The notes under the pieces were generated by a model. The model saw only the letters and a program-made list of their open reading frames with translations, did no database searches and had not been told where the DNA came from. This document shows, in pieces, positions 1 to 13,463 of a stretch of DNA of 64,000 nucleotides. This DNA is from Symsagittifera roscoffensis. Taxonomy: Eukaryota; Xenacoelomorpha; Acoela; Convolutidae. The stretch covers positions 20,942,509 to 21,006,508 of the forward strand of contig NC_087064.1 in assembly GCF_963678635.1 (NCBI RefSeq), written 5' to 3'. Within the stretch, counting starts at the first letter, position 1. Each line of letters opens with the position of its first letter. The translations under genes were made by a program, and so were the position numbers.

Positions 1-1499
1 GGACGTTAAGGGCAAAATCACGTCAAAAATCTTTGACTATCATCTTTCGAGAGAATTTCTAAAATTTAATCTAGTTATAATTGTTGATGAAGTTAATAAA
101 AGGCAGTATAAGTTTATCTCTTTCCGTTTGACAGATTAAACTGTGACCAGTTAAACAAAAAGGCTCAAAAGTCAAGTGAAAGCAGCAAGTGTTTACCTGC
201 GTTTGCTTATTATGAGAAGTCTGTTTGACTTCGAAGAGTGGTCGAGATACTTTTTCTTTGCACAGTCACTCGATTGCAGTTTGACAATAAAAAACAGGAT
301 GTACTACACTTTGTCCAAATTTGCCCTATTGCACCAGGACCCGGATCGCACCCTTGCATCTGGGTCGACAGGTTGTGTGGGCGACAAACAATCACTTCAC
401 CCCTCTTGACGGTACTCAGTTTACATAATGTCACTTGGATCACACCCATAATTCAAGAGATAGATATAATTGACTTGGAATAGATTTCAAACTAAATTTG
501 GACGCAGAGTTTGCAAAAAACTTGTCAATTCTGTCAGATAAACGATAACAGAATATTGTTTTAGCTATGAAGTCCAGCCCTCAAATACGCAATTCAAAAA
601 ACGGCGGTTTCATAAAATGGTCTTATAGCTCATTAACTCATCTTTACAAACGGTTTATCAACGGCTTGATAAACTGTCAAAACTCCTTGTTTTGACCACG
701 AAATTTTTGAGTGCAATAATTGGAAAGAAAAGAAAGTTTTTTGGGCATCTGTTTTTGTTCTGCCGAAGAGCAAATTCTTATTGCTACGAGAGTTTTATAA
801 GTTTTCTGATTATATAAGGATTAAGGATTCTGCTTGAGCACAGATCAATCACCCTTTATTAGTAAAAAAACTTTTGCAGCAAAGACAGAATTTAAAAAGC
901 TTCAGAACGCTGTTTTTGATTACTTTCCCCGGCAAACATTTCCTTTTCAATTTCAACTATCAGTACCAGAAAGGAAAAAAAACTGCCTTTTGTTTTTTTT
1001 GTCGTTTTGAAATACAAAATAGCCACGTAGTTGATGGGAAAAAGTAATAGATAAAACATATTGAAAAAAACAGCAAAAAAAAGAAACGTTTTTTTTTTTG
1101 CATCCATGATTCTGATTTAAGATCCCCCCAAATTTTTTGAAACCAAGTCGAAAAATCACAACAATCTAGTCTCAAACATTTAGGCCCCAAATGTTTGTTG
1201 TCTTTTGCACTAAATTTTTTTTATTATTCTTCATTTCCAAGTGGTCAATTTTTTACGAGATAATCATTGGAAGATTTATCTCAAAGCTGTTCATATTGTC
1301 GCCTTCTTGCACAAATGCAAATACATCAATAAAAATTGATTTCAATTAGCCATTGTAAAAAACCGATCGGTATACATAGCAGTAACTAAAACCGTTTAAC
1401 GGCTTGTGTTGGATGTTTTTTGTATTGGTTCATCCATAAAATTTGATGCGAAAAACTTGATATGAAAAAGAAAATTCATAGTTTCATCTCTAATCACCA
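1..1499. other. AT-rich non-coding stretch, no gene seen
   Basis: Both strands hold only short open frames made of homopolymer-rich sequence (long T and A runs, for example around 1,080-1,100). No protein family, RNA gene or sharp repeat was recognised here. Confidence 0.6.
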
Positions 1500-4400
1500 T
1501 TGCCTTGTGGAAAAATTTAAATATGATGTTGCTCCTCAAAACACTGCGCATCGATCAACCTACAGAATTCTTCTTGTATTGCACTGTTGCACAATCTCCG
1601 AATATCTTGATTGGACCTGTTGTTGTTGATTTCTCCTACCACTCACAACTAACTTTTGTTGCAATCTACACTTTTAGCAATGCCAAACAAAAGAAAAATC
1701 TGTTTCGTCTCAGAACTTTTAACTGTTAATTGTCACTATAGCTTTAATTGGCCATTTGAAATACCACGTCCAGGCGGTGTTTCAGGGTTCTCAATCAATC
1801 ATCTATGTAACGGTCATCCCACATATTGAACCTTCAATTCACTTCTACTTTTGCACATTTCACAGAATGATTTTTTTTTATTTTGTCTGAATAGTCGTCA
1901 TCCGAAATCCCATTACATATTTTCTGAAAATAATTGAAGCAATCAACACACTCAAATTATTTGGACCTAAAAGTTATCTTTTTGCACTTAGGTTATTTAA
2001 TATTCTTGACTTATTGCGTGTCATTTTCTCGGGGTATAACCAATGTTAAATTTACCTCCAAGTTGATCAACCAAAGGTTCGCCAAGTTGACATTGACCGC
2101 CAATAACGCGCCTATGGCCAATCTATTGATCTTACAAACCATCTTTCAAGGCTTTTGAATCCGTTTTACTCGCTGTAATGTTCAATAAACTTTTCAAATA
2201 TTGCTAACAATGGCGTACGTTCACATTGGATTTAAAATTTTCTTAGAGCTACGCCAATGTTTTTTCATATTAACTGTGCAAAATATTTCCAACCAAAACA
2301 GTAATTTCATTATCGATCTAAATTTTTCCGCCCTGAGTCTCATGAAAAGCATTAGCTGTTGTTGTTCCGACTTTCGATACGAAAGTAACGGAATATTTGT
2401 GCTCGGGGTGGGTTTTTTTTCTTCAGACAAATTTCGACTTTTTAACTAGCCATTTTTGACGGAATTTTTTTTGTATCATTCAAAAAGTATTGTTGTCCTG
2501 AGCTTAAATTTGAAAAGATATTTCACCTGTGATTATTTTTCGTAAAGTTATGAGGGTTTAAAGATTGCCATTTTGGCCATTTTGACCAATTTGGGACAAT
2601 TAACGCGCGATATATTTCGCGCTAATAACGCGTAAGCGGAGATTTAATCCGTCTTATAAATCGTTCCAAATTAGTTGAACGAAGCTTATTTGCCATAATT
2701 GGTGTGTTACAAGGAACGAAAACTAACTTTTTGTACCTTTATATGGCGTGTGGGTGGATGATTTTCATAAAAAATTTTGAATTTTAGAAAAAAATTTTTT
2801 CATTTTGAGTTATTTCAAATAATGTTTTTATGTTATTACTGCTGCTCCATAAGACTTCAAAAGCAGTCGCAACATTCAGGGCTTCGCCCTGATACGAGCA
2901 GTCTTGTTTTGTTTTCTTTTTTATGTTTGAACAATGTTTGGAAAAGCCACAATGATGTCAGTTTCAATATCGTATCGCCCTCCAGCCAGTCCAATGGTTC
3001 GCCTCAACCTTGCGTTGAGCTCAATTTGCGCAATTCTTCATGCTTATTTTGAAAGAAACAATTAGTGTTCGAGGCCAACGGTATGAGAGTAAGTGATTTA
3101 TTTTAAATAAGAAATTGTTACAAAAATTCAAAAGAAAAATCATTGGATACGATTCTAAAATGGTTTTTCTGCTGACCAGGTGTGCTTTCAGGTTTTATTT
3201 GACAACTTTTAGACACGCTCTTTTTTGTGTTTAAAGCGAAACTCTCCGAATGGCTTGTGTAATCAGGGTATTAAGCAATTTATTCAGAATTATTCGCTTA
3301 TTTCCATAATAAGTATTCCAAAATTGATCAAGCATAGAAACGTGAGGCATTTGATCACGCTACTGGAACACAATCAGTTCCGTTTCCGTTCATCCACTTC
3401 TGAAGCTAGGAAGACGCATTGCACAAAAATTAGTACTCCATCATCACATTACTATGTAAAATATTTGACTATAGATATTTGATTGGACTATAATGCATTT
3501 GAATCAGTTTACTGGATTACTTGTTATACAAACTAAAGAAGGACATCCTTGAATATGATTGAAGTTTGGATAAAATTTTATCAATTAGTTGGGCAACTGG
3601 TTTTTGTCTCAACATTTGCAAATTAATTTTTCAGGCAAGGGTTTCTTATGTTCAATTCAACCCGTCTTTTAATAAAATTGTATGTTAAAAATACCTAATT
3701 GCTTCGCAAATATTACAAATTTTCCGACTCCAAGGGTTGAAATAATAGCATGTAAACATCAACAATTTTCTTGCAAATTTTTAAATTTTTTTTTGAAAAA
3801 TTCTCTTTCATACAAAAATGACAAAACCCACTGAACTAGTTAGAAAACTGCCATATAATTGAATTGGAGTTTTTTTATATTGTATTCAGAGTCATGGATG
3901 TCTTTTTTGAAGTAGTACATTTGGAACATTATTCGCAAATTTTCTTAATGTCTTATGAAAAAGAATATCACGTCAAAATTGTAATTCCATAGCATACTTG
4001 ACTTAGACCATGGGCGTGCGTGTAGGTTGGGTGGTTCAAGTGATGCGTTTTTCAGAAATTAGAATTGTTTTTTTTTTCATTTGTCAAAAAGTTTTTTCTG
4101 TGACGTACTTTTGTCGTTTTGAGTAAATTTTGTCTCAATAGTTCTATGAGTTTTGAGAAATAACCAGATCTGAAACAATTTTTCCAATCCGGCTTGATTT
4201 TATAAACTCTGTTACTGTACCCCAATTTTTGGCAACTCAACACATACAGACGAGAAATTCGGGCTTCATTTTTGGCTATCATCTTCTTGATCACTGTTGA
4301 TTTGACGTAAAAATCACGAGTGATAGCGCTCGTCAAAACTCTAGAGATCAATCAATCTACAATTTTTTTTGTATTGTCTCACAACTTCCGATGTTTTCGA

Positions 4401-4900
4401 TCGGGCCCGATGATGATTTTTGGTACCACTCTCATCTAATTTGTTGCTATCTAAGTTTTTGGCAAGACCCGAAAAGGATAAGAAAAATTGTGTCAGGAGC
4501 TTTGACTATGAATTTCAAAAAAAGTACATTTGACGATTTTCAATATTACGTCCTGGCCGTTTTTTACAGTTCTCACTCTATCGTCTAGTAACTACGGCAA
4601 ATTTTTCATCGCCCATAAAGACCGTTCAACATAACAAACCATTCTATGCCTAAACTGAGGGTTTTGTCTTTTTTCATCCTTTCAATTGCAGAGTTGGATG
4701 AGAGGGTCATACAGAATATTCATCTAGGCTTTTCCTCCAGTAACAGAAAGACAGAAAATATTCCGTCACTTTCGTATCGAAAGTCGGAACAAAAACTGTC
4801 CTACGACCAAAATTTTTGCCCGACACTTTGAATGATTGTTTAGTATAGAGTTTTAATACTAGCCATAAATTGATTTTTAAAATCTTATATAAAGCTGTGT
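1500..4900. repeat. Old tandem duplication, copy 1 (about 3.4 kb)
   Basis: Diverged blocks of this segment recur in the same order in 5150-8400. Matching landmarks are 1540 with 5190 (a gcactgttgca block), 2340 with 5880, 2955 with 5955, 3262 with 6307 (aatcaggg block), 3880 with 7300 and 4340 with 7680 (gatcgggccc block). Offsets vary from about 3.0 to 3.65 kb because of large indels. Nothing coding was recognised. I infer an ancient tandem duplication followed by neutral decay. Confidence 0.6.
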
Positions 4901-7448
4901 CCAATTTTTTGGGTATTTTAACACCCTCATTTTGAAAAAAGCTCTACAGACACTAAAATTTTAAAATCTCAAACATTATAAACTTTTTTCATCAATCAAA
5001 AATGATTTTTAGCGTTTTCTCATATTGATTTCTTATTAGATAAGAAAATATTTCTGTTCTTTTTTTGATATTATTTTACTAGAAAAATTTTGGTTTACTC
5101 GATGCATTTTTCAATCAAAAATTTTTTGTTTGCTAATTTTTGAGTTCTATTGCTTTGTATTAAATATATCATACACATCATTTTATGTACAAAATTCTTT
5201 TTGAGCTGCACTGTTGCAAACTTTCACAGTTTTGACCGATTATGTAGTTGATTTTTGGTACCACTCTCAGCTAACTTGTCTGTTCAATCTATACTTTTGA
5301 CAAAGCTTGCGAAACAAAAATTCTGTTTTTCGTGTCAGCGGTTTTAAGATTGAACTTCAAAAATGCTGCATTTGACGATTTTGATCTTCGAATCGTTTTT
5401 CACGGTTCTTACTCTGAAATCTATTTACCGAAGCTAAACGTCCATTATCCATCAAAATGACCATTGACGCCTGCTATTTCACATTTTATAGACCCAATTG
5501 GTTGCACATAGGCAACAAGATCTCATTCGAAACCCACTAACTCTTATCCAAACAAATCAAACATTGAGCACTCTCAATTTTTTGGTCTTAAAAGTTACTC
5601 TTATTTTGCACTTAGATTTTTAAATATTATTGAACTTTAGAGTGTCATGTTTTTGAAGAATAATCACTGCAATGCTTAACTCAAATGTGATTAACCAAAG
5701 TTTGTCAAGGGAATCATTAGCTCAATGTCATATTCAATAGGCGTTTCACGTCGGCCTTAAAATTTTCTTAGAGCTGTGCGCAACCGAAAAAAAAAGTTCT
5801 CTGTTGAGAACCGAGTTTTGTATTTTCAATTTTTTTGGCTAGCATTCTCTGTATCCGTCTGAATATTGTCGCGCCCAATCTCTTGAAAAGCTTGTGCTGG
5901 TGTTTTATTCATTTTATGAACTAACAGGGAAACAAGACGACAAATCGCAATGTTGTCATTTCAATTAATCGTATCAGCACCTGCCGAGTCCACTAGTCGG
6001 CCCCAACCGTGCAACGAAGTCAATTTCATGCTTCTTTTCATGAATTTTTTTTCCATTTTTAAATATTTAGTCTTTGAAGCAAGGAGGATGAGAGAAGCGA
6101 TATAATCCAAATTGCGGCTTGTTATAAAAACTCAATAGAAATATCATTGGATTTAATTCCATAATGAAAATGTTTGCCAACTAAGCATATTGTCTCATAG
6201 TTGCTGTTGCACTTATGTTTATTTTTACATTTTCAACCGGTTTTTTAAAAAGACTAAAACATGCTCTTTTTCGTTTAACTCGACTCGTTTGAAATAGTTC
6301 GTGGAATCAGGGTGATACACAAGTTATTCAGAAGTGTTTGGTTACTTCCAAAAGAAGCAACTCTAAAACTGGTCAAAGGTTAGACGCTTGGCTTCTGATC
6401 ACCCTTCTAGAAGCAATTATTTCCGTTTATTCAATTCTGGAGCTATAATGTTGATGTACAAGGTGTACAACTCCATCATTACATTACTATTTGAAATATT
6501 TGAACGGACCTGAATGCATGTTTAAGGGGTGCTGGACATCAAGCCAACGGGATTTCAATCCGAATTGTAAAACTAACTACTTCAGGCCGAAATTTTAGTC
6601 AAAAAAACGTTTAATATGATTAAGTTGAAAACGGGTTCGAAGAGACTCTCATTTCATGTTATGAGCTTTCTTTATAAGTTATTGAAATTTTCATAATTTG
6701 ATTTTTAGGAATATTAAAAATTAAAACACCGCTGAAGGAGTTCTTCATGTTTATCATTCATGAAGTTCATCATCCGGCTGATCCAACTATCTGATGCCAC
6801 TTTCAACTAGTGGACTGTTGTGAACAACGCCTATTGTAAGCTAAATTTCTCTAAACTTTTGAAAATAATGTTATACTGATGAAAATGTAGCGTTTTGAAG
6901 GCTTCTAAAATGTAATTTTCGGCTTGAAGTCCCTTCGGTTTGAAGCCTCGTCGGCCGGTTGTCCTAGACTTAGGTTTATAAACTTGTTTGGCTACTGGTG
7001 TTTTTCTCATCATTTGAAGTTATATGTTTCAGCCAAGCTTTAAATATTCAAATTAAATTGTAAGTTTTCTTCAGTGTTCAAACACAAATCAAACTCTAAC
7101 TAAAAAGTAATTACTTGCTTTGTAAAACTTACAAATTTTTGAGACTGCAAAGATTCAAATAATGGCAACTAAGCATCAGCAAAAGTTTGTAAAAAAGTTG
7201 AAAGGTATGAGAATCAATTTAGATTTTCTTATTCTTTTGAGTTTTTTTACTTAGAAAAACCTAGTGATTAAATTAGAAAACTGCCGTATAAGTGAACTGC
7301 GGTTTTTTCATTTTGTAATTAGAGTCATTGATGTCTTTTTTGAAATTATTTCTCTGGAACAGTGTTCGCAAAGTTTCTTTTTTTTTCTATTGAAAAAGGA
7401 TATCACGTTCGAGAACGTATTTCCATAGCATACTTGACTTAGACCTTG

Positions 7449-7483
7449 CACGCGCGCGTCAGTGTGCGTGTGTGTGTGTGTGG
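7449..7483. repeat. GC/GT dinucleotide microsatellite
   Basis: A run of alternating cg then gt dinucleotides follows the conserved catacttgacttagacc block. The homologous place near 4015 has only a short version, so the expansion is specific to this copy. Confidence 0.8.
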
Positions 7484-8013
7484 GTCAAGTCAGATTTTGA
7501 TAAAATAGGATTGTTTCTTGTCTTTTGTCAAAATGTCGTGTGTGTCTTTGTGACGTACACATGTCGTTTGAGAATATTTTGTGATAATACTTTTCTGAAT
7601 TTGTCTCAATAATGTTCTCAACACAAAACGAAAATCTTTCACACACATCTTGCATGATTGCTTTACTTATCAATCACATCAATCAATCTACAAGCCATTT
7701 CTTGTTTCGGACTGTCTCACATATTCTGATGTTTTTGATCGGGCCCGTTTCTGATGATTTTCGGTACCACTCTCATAACTCTATAATCTGAAAAACTATT
7801 TAAAAAAACCGTGTCAGGAGCTTTGTTTATGAGTTTCAAAAAAGGTAGAGTTGCCGGCTTTCAATATCACGTCCTGGTCGTTTTTATGGCTCTCAATCTA
7901 TCATCTAATGACCATCTCATGACCGTTCAACATATTAAACCATCCTATGCCTAAACTGAGAATTTTCAATATTTTCATCCTTTCATCAGCAGAATTCAAA
8001 GATAAAGTCGGAA

Positions 8014-8345
8014 CAACCCGTATAGCTACTTTTTATTAGACTGTGGACCTTGATCCATTTCAGATGGATCAACCAAAAACTCTCCTTACCTCAACATGAC
8101 AATATAAAACACACTCAGGAAATTTAAATTGGGTACTCACATACCGGCACACTCTCTAGAATTGAGTAACTAAATTAATAATTAACTCTAGAATAAATGG
8201 GTAATCAAGTTTGACTCGAGGAGTTTTAAAAGAATGAGTTTCAGCTTGAGAAATAAGTTTTGGGTTTGAACCATTGGGCAACTTAGGTTGTCCACCTTTC
8301 CACCGAAGGTTCACTCTGGTCCACTTCTGACTTGAACAGCTGAAT
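8014..8345. mobile_element. Short insertion with conserved 9-bp hairpin
   Basis: Compared with the paralogous stretch near 4785-4820, about 330 bp is inserted here between the gtcggaac and gaccaaaa blocks. Its left part has a perfect hairpin, TTGATCCAT/ATGGATCAA (8050-8058 and 8064-8072), followed by ctctcc. The same arrangement (a short hairpin, then atggatcaacc, then a pyrimidine run) ends the repeat family at 28915-29290 and 22095-22450. It may be a diverged or chimeric member of that family. No target-site duplication is clear. Confidence 0.4.
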
Positions 8346-8719
8346 CTCTCGGCTGTTTTGCCAGTGACCAAAATTTTTGCCGGACATTTTGGATAATTGT
8401 TTAAGTTAAAATTTTGAAACTACCAATAAATTGATACCAAATATTTTATTAAAAGCTTCTTCAGAACAATTCCGGATCTATTTTCATGGTCAGATTATGA
8501 ATTTTGTATAGATTGTTTTGCATACAATAAAACATCTTCTAAAAAACTCAAAATGGCTACAAAAAACTCATCAGTCAAAAATGATCATTCGTTTTCGCAC
8601 GTAGTGATTTTCTAATGACTAGAATTTGATTAAAATTTCTCATGCAGTGATATTGTATAATAATTTTTTAATACATAAATTTATAGAATGTCAAATTTTT
8701 GCGATTGCTGCAATTTGAT

Positions 8720-9430
8720 TGCCACTGCCTTGTGGTAAAACCTCCATGCGGATACGTGCTCTTAAAATCTACGCATCCTAAAATCTATAAAATTCTTTTT
8801 CTACTGCCATGTTGCACAGTTTCTAAATGATTTGGTTGCGCCTGTATCTGTTGATTTGTGGTATTAAACCCATATAACATCTTAATTGTTGCAATCTAGA
8901 TTTTTGGGTAAAACTAAAAAGCAAAATTCTATTTTTGTGTCACGAGATTCAACTGTAAACTTAAGACAATGGTACAATTGACGACTTGCAATATCACATC
9001 CGGGCAGTTTTTACAATTTTCAATCTATCAGTCAGTTTTTTGCAAATTGCCAATGTATTTCTAATTTGAAATCCCATCATTTTTTCGGAAGCTACATCAA
9101 AAAATATCACTCTCGCATTCTTTGGACTTACATATTATTCGTCTTTTTCATTTAAGTTCTTCAAAATTCTAGATTCAAAAGTTTTTGTCATTTGTTAGCC
9201 AGACAGTTTTTGCAGGATTCGTCTCAAAGTTGTTCAACTGGACAATCTCTGACACCCATACATATCAAGCAAAAAGAAATAACTTCAAAAATTCTGTAAA
9301 TGCCCGTTGCTAAAACCATTATATGCCTAGACTGAGTGTTTTGTGATTGTTCGTCCATCCATCCGTAGAAATTGATGCAAGCCTCAAACAGAAAATTTAT
9401 CGCGTTTGCTTCACCAGTGACGCAAAATGG
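8720..9430. repeat. Partial third copy of the tandem-repeat core
   Basis: The core motif order (ttgccttgtgg, then acgcat, then a gttgcac block, then the sentence-like block ending in a taggc/tatgcctagactgag motif) repeats that at 1500-2200 and 5150-5760. It is strongly diverged and no coding is seen. Related cores are at 9820 and 16070. Confidence 0.5.
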
Positions 9431-9990
9431 CCATACGACTAAACTCTTTGCCAGACATATTTGATGGTTTTTACGATGAACTAATCAAAACTTGATTAGA
9501 AATTTATTAAAAGATATCTACGACGGTTTCACAACCTACTTCTTTAGTCAGGTTTTGCAATTTGTTAGAAATTGTTTTCCAGACGTAAAAATATCTCCTA
9601 GAAAAATCAAAGGTTTTGAGGATTTTTCCATTTCGAAATTTATCATTGGCGTTTTTTTTATTTTAATCAAATTATTTTATTGCACTTCTTTTTCAATTTT
9701 TTAAAAAATTTTTATATAGTCAATTTTTTGAGCTGATGCATTTTTTGATTGACAAATTTTTGTCAAAATCTGGTAATTTTCTGTTAGTGCATTTCACTTT
9801 CCATTGTTTTGCAATAAAATTCTTATGTGAATTTGCTCCTAAAAATTTTACGCATTGATCAATCTAAAATTTTTTTTTGTACTGCAAAGTTGCGCAATTT
9901 CCGAAGTGTTTAATCGGGCTTTTAATTGTTTTTGCACAACTCTAAACTCTAATTCAACTTGTTTGTTGCAATTCATATTTTAGAGGCACT

Positions 9991-10281
9991 TTGAAATAGT
10001 CAAATCGTGTATTCGTTTGCATGCCATGGCAATGATAATGTGTAAGGGCGAGTTTCAGGCCTACCACAGCCTGAGAAATTTTAGTTGCAATAGTGGTACC
10101 ATGTGAAAGCTCCCGACTCAAAAAACGGCCTTGATTCGCACAAAAATAGAGGTTCGCTCAACAAAATATTAAGTCTGGAATATGGGGAGATAATAAAAAT
10201 GCACTATCCTCGACAGGACGGTTAAGGCCAACTGATAGCTCATCTGCGATTCCCAGGAACAACAATAGTTCTATTATTCTA
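9991..10281. mobile_element. Candidate insertion of about 290 bp
   Basis: The paralogous sequence at 16230-16275 runs straight from the ttgcaatccataattta block to the gcaatacataaaa block. Here about 290 bp of unrelated sequence with more balanced base composition lies between the equivalents. No ORF or terminal repeat was recognised. The reverse event, a deletion in the other copy, cannot be excluded. Confidence 0.35.
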
Positions 10282-10478
10282 AGCAATGAAAAAAAAATTA
10301 GTTGCTGTCAGGAATTTTACCTATTAAATTTGAGTAAGAAAACAAGTGGCAACCTGCAATATCACATCCGAGGGCCTTTTTTGGCCTCACTTTGTCTTCT
10401 AAGTACCGTAACGAAAAGTTGATCCACGCTTAATAAACCTTCAATTTCACGCCTACTATTAGACATCTCACAGAAAAA

Positions 10479-10520
10479 ATCCAATTTGACTAAGACTCAT
10501 TCCAATTTGACTAAGACTCA
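10479..10520. repeat. 21-bp tandem duplication
   Basis: The string tccaatttgactaagactca occurs twice head to tail. The paralogous region near 16450 has a single diverged version. Confidence 0.8.
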
Positions 10521-10829
10521 TCATCCGAGATTCCGTCACAAATTTTTTGAAAGCAACTCATGTATCATTAGACTCAATTTCGTTGGAACTGGAGATTACT
10601 CTTCTTTTGCATTTAAAATCTCCAATATTTCTAACTCTTAACTCTTATTTGTTGGGTGATAACTACTGAAAGTTATACCACAAGGTAGCCTAAGCAAAGT
10701 CTCCTCAAGTTGACCTTGACCGCTTATGAAGCATCAGTGATCAATCCATTGTTTTTGATATACCATTTTTGAATGCGTTTGAATCAGTTAAACTCTCTGT
10801 TATTTTCAATAGGCGTTTCTTATAAAACT

Positions 10830-11930
10830 CACAACGGCAGTTGGTTCAATTTGGCTTTATGATTTTGATACCCTGGTCAGAGTCGAGCTTTCTAAATTCA
10901 AAATTTTGACTAGGAACTTTATAATTCCTCTGAATACTTCCGCAACTGATATCATGCAAATCATTTCTTCGTTGTTTCACTCACTTTCATTGTATAACTT
11001 TAAACTTCATTTATTTCTCTAACTTTTCTCCAAACTTGGATTCTTCTCTCACATTAATTCAAAAATTTTCCCAAAACGATTGAATAAATTCAAAAGAAGT
11101 TTGTCTGAAGTGTTTTTAACGTATATCTTGATCACATTTCTTGAAACAATCATTTCTGATTATCAATTATTGAAGCTACAAAAACAAACTTCTTGAAAAA
11201 TATAACTTCATGGCTTTAATACTATTCAAACGATTGGATGCACTAAAGATAGAGTTTTAGGTTATCCGGGCACAAAATTTTAGTTTAAATTTCCCTCTCA
11301 AGTACCGATTTTTGTTTTTTATTGTTTGGCTACTGGTGTTCAGATCCATTTTCAAATAATGTTTCAAACAATGCTTTTTGTTCAATATACCCCTCTTAAG
11401 AACAAACTTGTAAGTTTTGCTCATTGCTTAAATACAAACCAAATTCTTAACGCAAACATCTTGTTGCTATGCAAATATCACAGATTATTCGAAGAATTAA
11501 AAAACCGAAAAAATTCAAATTTATCGATAAAAATCTTTTTTGAACACTTAATTTGAATAAAAAAAAGCAATTGAAATAATAAGAGAAGTCCAGTAGAATT
11601 AAAGAAGAACCACAGAACTTTAAAACTGCCTTTGATTTTTTCTTTTTAAGATTTAAAGGTTGCTTTGTTGAACTTTTTGAATCAGTCTTTGCATTTTTTT
11701 TTCAAGATTTTATAAAGGGAATTCTGATCATGGCAATTCACCTGATTATTGTTGTGATAAACTGATTCAATAGTTTCATAAATAATTTGATCAGTTTGGA
11801 TTGCTTGTAAGAAAAAGGCCCAAAAGGGATGTAGAGACAGACTCAAGAAAATAACACATATTGCCCGACCCTTCACTGGACACTGTGCCGCTTGCCCTCC
11901 TACAGAGCCCTCCACTCCAGATACAAAAAC
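10830..11930. other. Non-coding part of the 6.2-kb repeat
   Basis: This stretch matches 16760-18120 at low identity. The open frames in it are AT-driven and the frame is not kept between the two copies. No gene is seen. Confidence 0.5.
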
Positions 11931-12019
11931 TAAGTTGTAATATCAAAAGTGGCTTTTGCTTAACTCAAAATCCCAAATGATACAGTCTCTGCTTTTTCGT
12001 TTGTTTTTTTTGGCGCTTG

Positions 12020-12135
12020 TCTGTGCCGAAGTACAGAAGGAAGTGGCTACCCTGATGAAACTGGTGAATAGGAATGCCAAGTACTGGGGCCCTAAAGATG
12101 TCGATGCCACAATGCACTCGCACAGATGAGCAAGA
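12020..12135 (+). pseudogene. Possible decayed coding fragment
   Basis: One frame reads about 38 residues of ordinary composition, centred on a VATLMKLVNRNAKYWG-like stretch, before a stop at 12126. The diverged partner at 18195-18330 keeps recognisable blocks (gtggctac, aaactggt, gcacagatgagcaagact) but has indels. This could be an old exon or transposon ORF piece. I do not recognise a family. Confidence 0.25.
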
Positions 12136-12296
12136 CTTTTTGATTTATAATTCTTGGTTTTGACTGTTTGTTACTTTTACAACAGTAAATTTTGAATTAT
12201 TTTGCCCAGTCTAAATAAAAAAACTTGAATGCAAGTTTGTTCGGAAATGAAGATGTAAATTTTCCCCTTTACGATTGTAAAAAAATTTAATTTTTC

Positions 12297-13201
12297 ACTG
12301 GCTCAGTATAAATATATCTCAGCGAACCCCGACGCACATAGTGCGCGTCCCGTAGCTATCCTAGCCATGCCGAGATTGAGCTGGACACTCTTGCTACATG
12401 GTCACTTAAAGGGAGCGTGTAGTGCATACGACATCCCACCTTACATGACCAGCTTGGATCCTATAGGGCACCACTCCTATTCAATCCCACTCGTTGGCTC
12501 TTGATCATCATAGATAACACACAGGGATAACATTAAAAGGTCTCTGGCTCCAGACCGAGGTCTTTGGCTTAGACCGATGAGCATAGCTCATGCACTACTT
12601 GGGCAGGAATCTCGTATCGCCAGCTTTCTTTCCCCTACTTGCGGGTTCAACTTTCGGGTCCATACTAACCGGCAACTTAAGATCCTTTAACAATCGCCGG
12701 TAACTATAGAACATAGCTACCGCTTTGAGGGAAGAGTGTCCCTAAAACTCCTTTAAACAGAAGAGTTTTTACACGACTACGCAAGCATAGACCTTCGCCA
12801 AACACGAAGCCGTACAAAGTGTCGATAGACGTACGGGAAACCTGCCACTGGTTAGACCAATGGCAGGAGGGGCACACGCAATACAAAGATGTCGGGTATC
12901 CCCCAAGGCTCACGGTTGCCGAAGCAACGCTCCCCAAGGTTCGCACCTACGTCTCTAAGCACTGGGCAATGCGGCGTGTGACGTTAGCAGAAAAGGCCTC
13001 GTTTGATGAACCAAGGGATGCTTTAGTGTGACACCTCCTCGAGTGGTGTAGTCCTTTGCGGTGTGGTCCGCAGTAATCGGATCTACCCCGGTGCATCCTG
13101 GGGAATTGGTCTGAGCTTTTGGACTATCGGGTAGGTATTTGTATTTCCTATCTGCCCACGCGATATGCTGTAGAGTTGGCAGTATATCAACTGGCTCAGT
13201 A
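12297..13201. mobile_element. Hairpin-rich insertion with 12-bp target-site duplication
   Basis: The 12-mer actggctcagta occurs at 12297-12308 and again at 13190-13201. The related loci near 15195 and 18695 have the equivalent of one copy and lack the 881 bp between. The inserted DNA is clearly more GC-rich than its flanks and holds at least ten short perfect or near-perfect hairpins. Examples are cgcac-ata-gtgcg (12333-12345), ggtct...agacc twice (12539-12556, 12559-12575), atgagc-ata-gctcat (12577-12591), aaaactc...gagtttt (12744-12769), cctgcca...tggcagg (12841-12867), gttgc-cgaa-gcaac (12915-12928), tgcgg...ccgca (13057-13072) and cccc...gggg (13086-13103). The ends are not inverted repeats, there is no poly-A tail, and no convincing ORF was found. 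It could be a solo LTR of unusual type, a non-autonomous DNA element or a structured-RNA retroelement. Confidence 0.65.
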
Positions 13202-13463
13202 ATTCTTCTTACACTCGCCTTAAACTTACCTTTCTAATTCCATGAGAAAGGCCGACCAGCTTTATTGCCATATCATCAAAGGCCACCTTCGAAAAGGAGG
13301 TATTTATTGCGTCAGTTTTAATATATAAAACCATGATTCATGTATCGGAATGCAGAACAGCGATTTGTTGCGATGGATTCTCCTGCATACAAAAGACCTC
13401 TGAGAACTTCAAAGAGACAACAACCCCAACAAAGGCCAACTAACTACAGCTGAAACGAGAAGA

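Larger units (their letters stand above)
5150..8400. repeat. Old tandem duplication, copy 2 (about 3.3 kb)
   Basis: This is the partner of 1500-4900, with the same landmark order. It carries extra sequence relative to copy 1 at about 6500-7000 and a foreign-looking insertion near 8014-8345. No coding capacity was recognised. Confidence 0.6.

Noticed and set aside
12525-12545. acagggataac, reminiscent of a large-subunit rRNA motif
   Set aside because: The flanking sequence does not continue as rRNA, so the match is a short coincidence within the hairpin-rich insertion.
12570-12595. ccgatgag as a hammerhead core in the hairpin-rich insertion
   Set aside because: The invariant CTGANGA box is not met and no GAAA partner lies at the right distance.
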